Shown piece by piece: positions 17,302 to 26,662 of a DNA stretch of 57,733 nt. Origin of the DNA: Clostridia bacterium (GTDB taxonomy: Bacteria; Bacillota; Clostridia; Oscillospirales; Acutalibacteraceae); assembly GCA_017549105.1 (NCBI GenBank), contig JAFYVN010000001.1:1-57733 (forward strand). The letters are read 5' to 3'. The position numbers and the translations under genes were made by a program. The notes beneath the pieces were generated by a model. That model did not search any database. It was given only the letters and a program-made list of their open reading frames with translations, and had not been told where the DNA came from. The stretch's first letter is position 1, and every line of letters begins with the position of its first letter.

Positions 17302-19143
17302 ATGAAAAAAGCTGTCAAAATCATTATTTCTCTGGTTTTGTGCATCTGTTTTATGATGCCTTCGGTTGCTTTTGCTTCCGAAAGCGAAAAGACCTATGAC
17401 TCCGTTGCCGAGTATGTTGCGGAATCCGAATCGGAAAGCAGCGGTTCGTCAGACTTCAAAATCGGATTTTCAAGAGCTGTAAACGCTCTGAGCAACTTTG
17501 TTATCAACGGTCTGCTCGGCACAGCTCTCAAGCTCGTCATTCCCGATTCTGCCGCAGTTGCCGACTACGAAAAGTTCGATATCAACGAATATGACAACTT
17601 CTACCCTGGCACAGAAAACTTCATCGATGAGCCTCAGGGCGACAAAGTCTGGAGCCTCGGCTACGGCAAAGCATCCGTTCTCCCTGCCGATTTCGGTGAA
17701 AAGCAGTATGCAAAAGGTGCATATATCCCTTATGTTTTCGGCAACGATATGTATACCGATGAGGATGGTAATAAAGAAGACCTTATGGTCAGAGCCGTTG
17801 TTATGAATGACGGTTCAGGCAGAGGCAACGTTGTTTTTATTGCTCTTGATGCAATGGGATTTGCTAACTCAGACGTAAGAAAAATCCGCGAAGCTCTCAA
17901 GGATATCGCAAAGAAACACAACATTGTCAGCATCAACGTTTCATGCACCCATATTCACACGGGCATTGACTCCCAGGGTGTATGGACCGACCCCGTCGGA
18001 TGCATTGTCAACAATATGTTCAGCGGTCTTACCCGCAACGTGAGATACGGTGTTGAGCGTTCGTTCATCGAATCTGTTGTTTCGGGTTCAAAGAAAGCGG
18101 TTGAAGATGCTCTTGCGGATATGACAACGGGTAAGCTCTACTATTCACAGCTCAACGTTGAGGAATATGTTTATGACAGAACCGCTCCCATTTCGCTCGA
18201 CACAAACTTATATAAGCTCGAGTTTGACCCGTTTGCAAAAGATAAGACTCCCACAATCATTGCAACTTTCGGATGCCACCCCGAATCCGCAAGCTATGAC
18301 TGGGCAAACGCAGACCCCGAAAAGACTCTTTCATTTGATAAAAAATTCTCGCCCGACTTCATCTGGAGCGCTGAAATGATTATGAACGACGCAGGCTATA
18401 ATTTCATCTTCATTCAGGGCAACGTTTCAACCGTCACATCCGCAAGACGTCTTACCGGTGACGGAGTTGATGAATTCCCCGGCAACGCTCACTACACCTC
18501 CATCCGCTACGGTTACGAAATTGCATATCTTCTTCTCGGTATGAATATGACCGAAGCAGAAAGAATTAAGCTCAACGAAGCAACGGGCGACAGACTCGAA
18601 ATTTCAAAATACAACGGTCAGGAAAATTACAGCGTATGGTACGAAAACCTCGAAACCGTTGAAGCTGTTGAAGTGAAACCTGTTCTCAACATCAAGACCA
18701 AACAGTTCACCGTCAAGATTGATAACAACATCATCGTTCTTCTCGGCAAAACATCCGTTGCAGATAACTTCATCCTCAAGGATAACTGGGGCAGATACTA
18801 CACCGTTACAGAAGTAGGCTACCTTGAAATCGGCAACAATATGAAAGTATATATGAGTCCCGGAGAAACCTTCGGTGAACTTGTTTTCGGCGGAAAAGGA
18901 GCAGAAGGATTTGAGCTTCTTCCCGTCAGAGAATACACCGGTGAGGACATCATCGTTATGGACCTTATGAACGATGCGGCAGGCTATGTTGCAAACCCCG
19001 CAAACTATTGCCTCGCAGGTATTCAGTATAACGAAGAATCCGACGCTTACGACAGCGATACATGGTGTCTCATCTCTTACGGAAAAGGCGCTGCGCCCGC
19101 ATTCATCGGCAACTTCTACGATGTCTATGACAGCGTAAGATAA
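17302..19143 (+). CDS. Secreted neutral/alkaline ceramidase-like hydrolase (copy 1)
   Basis: A signal peptide (about 1-27, ending SVAFASES) precedes a domain with the landmarks of neutral ceramidase: NVSCTHIHTG (zinc histidines), FGCHPESA (further histidine), FIQGNVS (position of the nucleophilic serine), SPGETFGELVFG (PGE) and AAGYVANPANY (late tyrosine). Neutral ceramidases cut the amide bond of ceramide. The overall sequence is far from the animal and Pseudomonas enzymes, so the true substrate could be another N-acyl lipid or amide. Length 613. AGAGGTAAT precedes the ATG. It is the first of four close plus-strand genes and has a paralogue 19 bases downstream. Confidence 0.75.
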   Translation: MKKAVKIIISLVLCICFMMPSVAFASESEKTYDSVAEYVAESESESSGSSDFKIGFSRAVNALSNFVINGLLGTALKLVIPDSAAVADYEKFDINEYDNFYPGTENFIDEPQGDKVWSLGYGKASVLPADFGEKQYAKGAYIPYVFGNDMYTDEDGNKEDLMVRAVVMNDGSGRGNVVFIALDAMGFANSDVRKIREALKDIAKKHNIVSINVSCTHIHTGIDSQGVWTDPVGCIVNNMFSGLTRNVRYGVERSFIESVVSGSKKAVEDALADMTTGKLYYSQLNVEEYVYDRTAPISLDTNLYKLEFDPFAKDKTPTIIATFGCHPESASYDWANADPEKTLSFDKKFSPDFIWSAEMIMNDAGYNFIFIQGNVSTVTSARRLTGDGVDEFPGNAHYTSIRYGYEIAYLLLGMNMTEAERIKLNEATGDRLEISKYNGQENYSVWYENLETVEAVEVKPVLNIKTKQFTVKIDNNIIVLLGKTSVADNFILKDNWGRYYTVTEVGYLEIGNNMKVYMSPGETFGELVFGGKGAEGFELLPVREYTGEDIIVMDLMNDAAGYVANPANYCLAGIQYNEESDAYDSDTWCLISYGKGAAPAFIGNFYDVYDSVR

Positions 19144-19162
19144 GTTTAAGGAGAAATGATAA

Positions 19163-20911
19163 ATGAAAAATAAGATTAAGAAAGCCGTCGCTCTTGTTCT
19201 TGCTCTTACAATGATGCTTTCGGGCACAACCCTTGCAACCGCATCCGACGGTGAAGCAATGGATAACAGCGGAATCATGTTCTGCACCAACGCAATCAAC
19301 GGATTGCTCAACGCAGTCTTTATGGGATTCGGCGCACTTTTTCCAAAAGATTTTGATAACATTGATGATTATGTAAGCGAGAATTTCTATGAAGGTACCG
19401 AAAATTTTCTTGATGAACCCGCAGCAGATGCAAAATGGTATCTCGGATTCGGTAAGGCAAGTATGGTGCCCGAAAATCTCAAAGACGGTTCAAAAGAATA
19501 TTACACAGGCGGTTATTTTACCCAGAAAATCAACGGTGTTTATGACGACCAGGGTGCAAACGCAGTTGCACTGAGCGATAACTCGGGCAGAGGCACTGTT
19601 GTTATGGCGGCGATTGACGGTATCGGCGTGTGCAATGCGGATATCAGAACAATCCGTGCCGAAGCTGAAAGAAAACTTGCAGAAATGGATGTTGAAAGCG
19701 ATATCGTTGCAATCAATATCAACAGCACTCATTGCCACACAGTTATCGATACACAGGGTTTCGGTCTTGAACCGCTTCTCAAAACCGTTTTCCAGAATCT
19801 TTTCTCTTTCCTTCCCTTTGTTGAAAAAACAAGAAGCATAGACCCCGAATTCTATGAACTTATGATTGACGGCGCATCGGATGCTGTTGTTGAAGCTTAT
19901 CTCAACAAAGAACCGGGCGAGCTTTATTACTTTGAAACCGAAGGTATCGGCAGAAGCGAAAGAAACAACAACTATATGGATGATAAATACGACTATCTTT
20001 TCAACAAGCGTTACGATATGGAAGGGTATCAGCACGTTATCGCCTGCTTCAAGTTTGTGCCCGATAATGCAAAATCCGCTCCCACGGTGCTTGCAAATGT
20101 CGGAGGACATCCAACAACAATCAACAGGGAAACCAAGCTTCTTTCAGCCGATTTCCCCAACTATATTGAGTATAAAATGAATACCGACGGTATGAACTTC
20201 ATGTTCATCCAGGGTGCACAGTCACCCATTTCGGTTAATAAAGGCGCTGTTAAAACCGAAGAAATCCTTGCCGAGATCGAAGCTGAAATCGAAGCTGACC
20301 CCGTAACCAAGGACTATGAGAGTGCAAAATCACTCGGCTATGAATTCGCAAGAATCATAAAAGAAGCCGAGAAAAACGCAAAGCGTGTAGAACCGATGCT
20401 CAACGTAAGAATGTCGGAAGTTGCAATACCTCTTGAATACGGTCTTATGGAGCTTGGTGCCGTTTCGGGTCTTCTCGGAATGACAACCGTCAAAGATAAA
20501 TCCGCACCCGCAGGATATTCAATCATTTCTGAAGTCGGCTATCTTGAAATAGGAACCGATATCGTTATGCTCACTGTTCCCGGTGAGCTTATTCCCCAGC
20601 TTGTTTACGGCAACGTTGTTGATAAAACGCAGTCATATACAGGCACGGATTGGGACTTTGAATACACCTCAGACCTTGTTCCCGAAGGCAAAACAGTGCT
20701 TGTTATGGGTCTTTGCAACGATGCAATCGGCTATATTGTTCCCGATAACGACTATGCTCCTTTTATTGCCGATTCCCTCTGGAATACCGACCTTGGTGAA
20801 AAACTCTGGGGCAAACCTCAGCGACACTATGAAGAAATGCTCTCTGCAGGAAGCGAAGCGGGTTCAACCGTTATCGGAGCACTCAATACAGTTGTTAAGG
20901 AATACAACTGA
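19163..20911 (+). CDS. Secreted neutral/alkaline ceramidase-like hydrolase (copy 2)
   Basis: This paralogue of the preceding gene (582 residues) has a signal peptide ending near TTLATASDG. It keeps the family landmarks: NINSTHCHTVIDTQG, VGGHPTTI, LLSADFPNYIEY, FIQGAQSP with the serine of the SP motif, TVPGELIPQLVYG and AIGYIVPDNDY. Its catalytic motifs are closer to the classical ceramidase pattern than those of copy 1. The two copies have clearly diverged, so they may differ in substrate or work as a pair. AAGGAG precedes the ATG; the transporter gene follows after 23 bases. Confidence 0.78.
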   Translation: MKNKIKKAVALVLALTMMLSGTTLATASDGEAMDNSGIMFCTNAINGLLNAVFMGFGALFPKDFDNIDDYVSENFYEGTENFLDEPAADAKWYLGFGKASMVPENLKDGSKEYYTGGYFTQKINGVYDDQGANAVALSDNSGRGTVVMAAIDGIGVCNADIRTIRAEAERKLAEMDVESDIVAININSTHCHTVIDTQGFGLEPLLKTVFQNLFSFLPFVEKTRSIDPEFYELMIDGASDAVVEAYLNKEPGELYYFETEGIGRSERNNNYMDDKYDYLFNKRYDMEGYQHVIACFKFVPDNAKSAPTVLANVGGHPTTINRETKLLSADFPNYIEYKMNTDGMNFMFIQGAQSPISVNKGAVKTEEILAEIEAEIEADPVTKDYESAKSLGYEFARIIKEAEKNAKRVEPMLNVRMSEVAIPLEYGLMELGAVSGLLGMTTVKDKSAPAGYSIISEVGYLEIGTDIVMLTVPGELIPQLVYGNVVDKTQSYTGTDWDFEYTSDLVPEGKTVLVMGLCNDAIGYIVPDNDYAPFIADSLWNTDLGEKLWGKPQRHYEEMLSAGSEAGSTVIGALNTVVKEYN

Positions 20912-20934
20912 AAAATTTTTCAAGGAGTAAAGTT

Positions 20935-22539
20935 ATGTCACCAAAAAATGACCTTCAATCAAACGCAAAAGCGTATGAAGAACTCCGCCGGATGCAAAAA
21001 CAACGTGAAGAAGATTCCGTTGCATCAAAAACACAAGACCGACGATATGTAGGCACCAAGGAATCTGTTGGCTTCATCATATGGGATGCCGCGCAGAGCT
21101 TCAACATCAATATTTTTGCAACCCGATTTATCACGAGTATCGTAGGCGTTGACCTCGGATTGCAGACAATCGTCAACACAATCAACAGCGTTTGGGATAT
21201 TGTCAACGATATTTTCTTTGGTGCAGTTGTTGATAAAACCCGTACCCGTTGGGGCAAGTTCAGACCCTTCCTTCTTTTCCTTGCCGTTCCGGGTTGCGTT
21301 CTGACCTGCCTTTATTGGCTGATGCCCCATCTGTTTGAAGGCACAAGCCAGACAGATGTGACAAAACTCATTTTCTACCTTCTTCTCACCGTCGCCCGTG
21401 AAGGCGTGACAACCTTCCAGACAATTTCGAGAACGGGACTTATGTCAACAATCACTCCCCACCCCAACGACAGAACAAGACTCATCACCCTTGCAAACTT
21501 CGCATCCGGTTTCTTCGGAGAAAAACTCCCCGAACAAGCGGTAACAATCCTTATCGACGTTCTCAGAAGTATGTATCTTCACGATGCGGGCAAGCTTGCA
21601 AAGGCATATACCAACCTTTTTGTGGGTATGGGTTGTTTCACCACCATAGCGTCAAGCGCATCTTCATTCTGGTTCTTCTATAACACAGAAGAAAGAGTTA
21701 TGCAGTCAATAAAAACACCGAGCGTTCTTATGTCGGTAAAATCCGTTATAAAGAACAAACCCCTTCTGCTGATAACTCTTTCGGATTTCCTCAGCGGCTT
21801 TGCAATCAAGGGAACCGCAGACGATTATTATACCGATGTTCTGCATTTCTCATCAATGACCCTTGTTGCGGGCATTCCCGCAGCTCCAATCAGCCCCGCC
21901 AGCTATGCCTGGGTACCCTGGATGAGAAGACGTTTTTCGAGCAGACTTCTCTACATACTCGCAAAAGAAATCGGCAATATACTCTATATCCCTGTCTTCC
22001 TTTTCGGCTGTATCGGCATGAAGAAGGATTTTTCGGGCGGTATGTATCAGAAGGTTATTCCCATGGGATTTGCAATGGCTATCTGGGAAATTATCTGGAC
22101 CCTCTTCTTCGGTCTCAAATCCGTTATCGGAACCGAAATGTATAACGAAGCAATGGACTATTGCGAATGGAAAAACGGCTACCGCACAGAAGCAATGGCT
22201 TCCGTTGCAAAAGGCATAGCCGCCAAAGTTTCGTCAAACACAAGTGCAGTTGTAACAACCGCAATCAAAAAAATGATAGGCTACGAAGCAAACGCATTCA
22301 GAACAGGTGCAGAGCAGACAGATAAAGTTAAATTCTTCCTCTTTGCAATGTTCACCATCATCCCTGCCGTAACCGGCTCACTCGGAATTATTCCGATGCT
22401 TTTCTATGACCTTGATAACGACAAAAAAGAAAGAATGTATGCCGAGCTTCTCGAACGCCGCAAGCTTATGAGCGATGCGGTTGAAAGCGATAACGAAGAA
22501 ATGCTCAGGCTTGCAACAGAAGCACAAATTAATCTCTGA
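20935..22539 (+). CDS. GPH-family (MFS_2) sugar/solute:cation symporter
   Basis: This 534-residue transporter has about 12 membrane segments after a charged cytoplasmic N-terminus. The first loop DIVNDIFFGAVVDKTRTRWGK is the glycoside-pentoside-hexuronide (MFS_2) signature (D-P-x-G-x-x-D-x-T-R pattern). Relatives import glycosides and sugars with Na+ or H+. Here the neighbours suggest uptake of a product released by the two secreted hydrolases. CAAGGAG precedes the ATG, and spacing to the gene on each side is short. Confidence 0.85.
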   Translation: MSPKNDLQSNAKAYEELRRMQKQREEDSVASKTQDRRYVGTKESVGFIIWDAAQSFNINIFATRFITSIVGVDLGLQTIVNTINSVWDIVNDIFFGAVVDKTRTRWGKFRPFLLFLAVPGCVLTCLYWLMPHLFEGTSQTDVTKLIFYLLLTVAREGVTTFQTISRTGLMSTITPHPNDRTRLITLANFASGFFGEKLPEQAVTILIDVLRSMYLHDAGKLAKAYTNLFVGMGCFTTIASSASSFWFFYNTEERVMQSIKTPSVLMSVKSVIKNKPLLLITLSDFLSGFAIKGTADDYYTDVLHFSSMTLVAGIPAAPISPASYAWVPWMRRRFSSRLLYILAKEIGNILYIPVFLFGCIGMKKDFSGGMYQKVIPMGFAMAIWEIIWTLFFGLKSVIGTEMYNEAMDYCEWKNGYRTEAMASVAKGIAAKVSSNTSAVVTTAIKKMIGYEANAFRTGAEQTDKVKFFLFAMFTIIPAVTGSLGIIPMLFYDLDNDKKERMYAELLERRKLMSDAVESDNEEMLRLATEAQINL

Positions 22540-22552
22540 TCAGGAGCAAAAA

Positions 22553-23713
22553 ATGGAAGTAAGATATATCACACCTGAAGAAGCGGCAGATTACCAGAAG
22601 ATCTCCGCAGCATCATTTATCTGGAAATTCAATGCCGAAGAAGACAGCACCGTTGAAATGCCTGTTCTTGCGGCTTTCGAAGAAGGTAAACTTATTGCAG
22701 GAGTTGAAATTTTTGATTTCAGAGTCAACTATTGCGGAAAGTTTCTCAATTCCGTTGTTGTCAGCGGAGTCTGCAGCCAGCCCGAATACCGCAGAATGGG
22801 CGGAATCCGCGAAATTATGAAAAAAATCGGTGAAACCGCAATCGAAAATGATTGGACTCTCGCATTTCTGCATCCCTTCTCGATTGAGTATTACGAAAAA
22901 TTCGGCTACGCAAATCTCAACCGTATGTTTGCAATAAAAGTACCGTTTGAAAACCTCAGACACATCCCCCGCAATACCGATGTTATTCTTTACACGGGCG
23001 AGCAAATCGATGAGCTGAGTGAGCTTCACGCAAAATGTGCCCTGCGGGAAAATCTTATGACTCTGCGTGAAGAAAAAAAGCATTTCTGCGATAAGCCTTT
23101 TGAAGAAGCTGACTACACTTATTTCAGACGTGACAAAAACGGCATTGCCGACGGATATGTCCGTTTCAACGTCAAAAGACCCGATGTGCTTCACGTTGAA
23201 GAGCTTTTTGCACTTACACCCGAAGCGGTTTACGGCTTAATCGGTTTTCTTCGCAACTATGACGGAATCGTCAAAACCCTCAGAGTAAAAAAACAGTATC
23301 AGGGCAGCGACTTTGCCTGCATTGCAGACCGCATCGACGATGTCATCTATGAATATGACCACGGTGCTGCAGGCAGAATTTACAATATGCAAAAGCTTCT
23401 GGAAAACAACATATATCCCGAAAAACACGGTAGATTCCGTATGCGTATTATTGATGAATTTGAGCAAAACAACGGAATATTTGATGTTGAATATCAAGAC
23501 GGTAAAGCAACCGTAACCCGCCGATCAGACGGAGACTATGATATTTCTCTGACTGCCTGTGCCGCCGCAAGACTGATGCTTGCGGGTGAAGGTCATACCG
23601 CACAGACCGCTGTTTATATTGACGGAGTTGAAATCAAAGGAAATGCCGACGATTTCTTCAGAGCCTTCCCCTACCGTGCCACACGTTTTGTTGACAGCTC
23701 CTGGTCGATTTAA
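22553..23713 (+). CDS. Eis-type GNAT N-acetyltransferase
   Basis: The N-terminal GNAT domain has the acetyl-CoA loop in VCSQPEYRRMGGIREIM (residues about 75-90). Two further regions follow, the last resembling the SCP2-like C-terminal domain of Eis proteins, for a total of 386 residues, normal for Eis. Eis proteins acetylate amines, including aminoglycosides and polyamines. As the last gene of the ceramidase-like operon this one may acetylate an amine released outside and imported (an inference). I chose ATG 22553 because AGGAG lies 6 bases before it and an upstream start would overlap the transporter gene. Confidence 0.82.
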   Translation: MEVRYITPEEAADYQKISAASFIWKFNAEEDSTVEMPVLAAFEEGKLIAGVEIFDFRVNYCGKFLNSVVVSGVCSQPEYRRMGGIREIMKKIGETAIENDWTLAFLHPFSIEYYEKFGYANLNRMFAIKVPFENLRHIPRNTDVILYTGEQIDELSELHAKCALRENLMTLREEKKHFCDKPFEEADYTYFRRDKNGIADGYVRFNVKRPDVLHVEELFALTPEAVYGLIGFLRNYDGIVKTLRVKKQYQGSDFACIADRIDDVIYEYDHGAAGRIYNMQKLLENNIYPEKHGRFRMRIIDEFEQNNGIFDVEYQDGKATVTRRSDGDYDISLTACAAARLMLAGEGHTAQTAVYIDGVEIKGNADDFFRAFPYRATRFVDSSWSI

Positions 23714-23748
23714 TCCGAACAAAGAAACACATTTTTACACACAAAAAA

Positions 23749-23784
23749 CCTGCCAAAGCAGTTTGCCTTGGCAGGTGATTTTTT
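23749..23784. terminator. Bidirectional terminator between convergent operons
   Basis: CCTGCCAA (23749-23756) pairs with TTGGCAGG (23768-23775). GATTTTTT follows on plus, and TTTTTTG follows on minus, so it can stop both the acetyltransferase transcript and the GH38 transcript. Confidence 0.88.
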
Positions 23785-23795
23785 ACTGTGAAATT

Positions 23796-26651
23796 TTAGC
23801 CTACGAATTTGATTGTGAGAATCTTCTTGCCTGTGATTTCGAAATCAACGAAGCCGTCGGCATCCATTGTAAGAGGAGCGGAATCAAGCTCTTCAAGAGT
23901 AACAAGCTTGACTTCCTTCCAGGCCTTGCCCGAGTATGCGGGAAGCTCGAATTCAGCCATCTGTCTTTCAACGGGTGACTGTGCCTTCTCGATGGGAGCT
24001 ATGCCGCCGTTAAGACGAATCTTGTTCTTGACTGTCTTATCCGAGGGATTGAAGAGTCTGACGATATAACCTTCACCGTCTTCGCTCTTCTTGATTGCGC
24101 TGACGGTAAGATTTTCTTCGCCGAGTTCAATGAATGAATGAACAAGACCGTTCTTGCCGTGTGCTGTGGGTGCAATCTGACCTGCTGTGAGGTAGAGGTT
24201 GAAACGTTCGCTCTCCTGCCATACGTTTGCATCCTCCCAGTTGCCCTGATGAGGCATAAATGCATAGCGGAATGTGTTTACGCCGATGCACTGTGAACCC
24301 TTGTCCCAGTCGCTGTAGTTCTGCATATCCTTGGTAACGCAGATGCGGAGAGGATATGCACGGATGAGTGAAAGGAAGAGAGTGCCGTCTTCGTCGTCTG
24401 CAGCTTCATAAGCCTTGAGACCTGTGTTGAGAAGAGCTGCACCGTATGTGCCGTCATTAATACTTACAAATGAATTCATGGGATGCTCGGTCATGGGAGG
24501 CTCATCGTAAAGTGAGTAGTCAGGCTTCTCGATAGGTCTTGAAACAACATCGAACTGACCCTGAGCATCTGCGTGGGTTGCCTTGATTCCTGTGGGGAAT
24601 GCAACCTGGAGATAGTGGTCTTCGCAGCGGTTGTTGATTGTTGTTTCAATTTCAACAAACTTTGCACCCTTACGAAGAGTTATGAGGCTTTCGATATCAA
24701 CGGGAAGCTTGTGCTCGCTTCTTGTTTTTTCATCGAATGCTCTCTTTTCGGGAAGTTCCCAGCGCATTGAGATTTTGTATGTTGTTTCAAATTCGCCATG
24801 GCGGAGAAGAGTGATTCTTGCCTGCTCACCGAGAGTTGTGAATGTTTCGTCGCATTCGGGAGCAACGTGCTGCCAGGGATTGCCGATTTCTCCGCTGTCC
24901 TTGAAGTAGCCGAGGTTCTTGTATTCCTTGCCTGATGCTTTGTCGATAACATTGTATGTACCGTTGTGGTTGAACGAAACCTTGAGATATTCGTTTTCCA
25001 TAACGTTGGTTGTCTTAACGAGAGTAACGGGAGTGGTTGCACGGACATTATAAAGAGGACGGATTTTGAGAGTCTTGTAGCCCATTGCGGGAACATCAGA
25101 AACCTCTGCCGCAATAAGATACTGCTCTGTGTGGAGCACGTTTGCAGTATCGTTGGGATTCTGGATAATCTGTGCGTTTGCTTTGTTGGTTGAGAGAATC
25201 TGATATTTAACAGCCTTGCCGTCAACATCAAGAATTTCAAAGCTGTCAGCCTTCCACTCTGCGGGAATTTCAACTCTGAGGTTGACTGTTTCTGTTCTCT
25301 TGAAGGGAGCGGGGTTGAACACTACAACCGCAACATCGTCGCGGCTGAATGACTTGAGGTCGATATCGCCTGCGATGTCCATAAATGCACGCTCGAATAC
25401 GCACATTGAAAGCTCTCTTGACTGTCTGTAACGTGACATAACGTCTTCATAAACAACGTCTCTGCCGCAAGAACCGATGCTGTCGTGGCCGTGGTTCTGA
25501 AGAAGATAGTTATATGAAAGGTCAATGAAATTCTGAGGATAGGGTGCGCCCGAAAGGGTTGCGAAAACTGCGAAAGGCTCAGCGTAGTTGATGAGTCTTC
25601 TTTCGGTGTCAAAGTTTTCCTGCTTGATGTATGTTCTTGCAGAAAGAATCCAGCCGCAGAGCTCACTTACGCTTCCCTTGGTGTAAGGATCTCGCATTTC
25701 GCCCTTGAGAACGGGTGAGTTGGGATCAAAGTTATCGATGATGCCCTGCTCCATTTCACGGAGTGTGCTGTGGAACACTTCTGCTTCGGGAAGAGCATCG
25801 TTAAGATCTTTGATAAGCTGAACTTCACGGGCATCGGGGCATGATGAGTCGTGACCCGCTGACCAGAAACGGTGGCTTGTTGTCCAGTCGTTGTCCTGCT
25901 CTTTGACAGCCTGCTCTGCTCTTGCCTGAATATTTTCTGTGTGGTACTCATAGAACGGATGTGTGTACTGATAGTCAAGCTTCCAGTCACGGTCAATCAG
26001 TTTGAAAATACCGTTGTTCTGATTCCAGAGCATATCGCGGTTGTTTTCGTCGGACTGATTGAAGTAAACGGGTCTCTGAACAACGTACCAGATGTTGTAA
26101 CGGGGTCTTTTTGCAAGACGTGAAGCCCAGATGCGTGTGCCGTCGGGGCTTTCCCAATAGAACTCCGACTTGGGAGCCTTATATTCGTTAATGCCTCTGT
26201 AAAATGAAGCAAAGTTGATGCCGAAGCCTGCATAAATCTGGGGAAGCTGTGAAATCTGACCCCAGCCGAAGGGTGAATAACCTGTCTTGCTGATGCCGCC
26301 CATTTCCTTGCCCTGCTTGTGGCCGAGAAGGAGGTTACGGATAAGAGCTTCGCTTCCGACTGTGAATTCATCGGGCAAGCAGAACCAGGGACCTGCTGCA
26401 ATTCTGCCCTCTTTGATATATTTCTGAAGCTTTTCTTTCTTTTCGGGATAAACTTCGAGATAATCCTGCATAGGCATTGTCTGCGAGTCAAAATGGAAAT
26501 GCTTGTATTCGGGATATTTGTCGAGAATATCAAGAAGCATATCTACCATATAACCGAGCATATGCTGTGTGCGGCGTGCTGAGAAACGCCATTCTCTGTC
26601 CCAGTGTGTGTTTGATATAAAATGACACTGGAGCTTATCTTTTTTGTCCAT
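23796..26651 (-). CDS. GH38-family protein lacking the catalytic aspartate
   Basis: The 951-residue protein has the GH38 alpha-mannosidase layout: N-terminal catalytic fold with SNTHWDREWRFS (metal ligands His16, Asp18), a helical middle and a large beta-rich C-terminal half. The nucleophile block is altered: where family members have P-D-x-F-G, this one reads GYSPFGWGQISQLPQ, and no Asp occurs from 111 to 169. The late zinc-histidine block (G-x-D-H) reads AGHDSSCPD. No signal peptide is present. The start at 26651 is 7 bases after AAGGAG. It follows the HAD gene by 11 bases. It may be a pseudoenzyme or a divergent subfamily. Confidence 0.85.
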   Translation of the reverse strand: MDKKDKLQCHFISNTHWDREWRFSARRTQHMLGYMVDMLLDILDKYPEYKHFHFDSQTMPMQDYLEVYPEKKEKLQKYIKEGRIAAGPWFCLPDEFTVGSEALIRNLLLGHKQGKEMGGISKTGYSPFGWGQISQLPQIYAGFGINFASFYRGINEYKAPKSEFYWESPDGTRIWASRLAKRPRYNIWYVVQRPVYFNQSDENNRDMLWNQNNGIFKLIDRDWKLDYQYTHPFYEYHTENIQARAEQAVKEQDNDWTTSHRFWSAGHDSSCPDAREVQLIKDLNDALPEAEVFHSTLREMEQGIIDNFDPNSPVLKGEMRDPYTKGSVSELCGWILSARTYIKQENFDTERRLINYAEPFAVFATLSGAPYPQNFIDLSYNYLLQNHGHDSIGSCGRDVVYEDVMSRYRQSRELSMCVFERAFMDIAGDIDLKSFSRDDVAVVVFNPAPFKRTETVNLRVEIPAEWKADSFEILDVDGKAVKYQILSTNKANAQIIQNPNDTANVLHTEQYLIAAEVSDVPAMGYKTLKIRPLYNVRATTPVTLVKTTNVMENEYLKVSFNHNGTYNVIDKASGKEYKNLGYFKDSGEIGNPWQHVAPECDETFTTLGEQARITLLRHGEFETTYKISMRWELPEKRAFDEKTRSEHKLPVDIESLITLRKGAKFVEIETTINNRCEDHYLQVAFPTGIKATHADAQGQFDVVSRPIEKPDYSLYDEPPMTEHPMNSFVSINDGTYGAALLNTGLKAYEAADDEDGTLFLSLIRAYPLRICVTKDMQNYSDWDKGSQCIGVNTFRYAFMPHQGNWEDANVWQESERFNLYLTAGQIAPTAHGKNGLVHSFIELGEENLTVSAIKKSEDGEGYIVRLFNPSDKTVKNKIRLNGGIAPIEKAQSPVERQMAEFELPAYSGKAWKEVKLVTLEELDSAPLTMDADGFVDFEITGKKILTIKFVG

Positions 26652-26662
26652 ATTCATTCTCC

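Noticed and set aside
18604-19362. 252-codon frame opposite the two ceramidase-like genes
   Set aside because: It spans the junction of two well-supported genes on the other strand and resembles no protein family.
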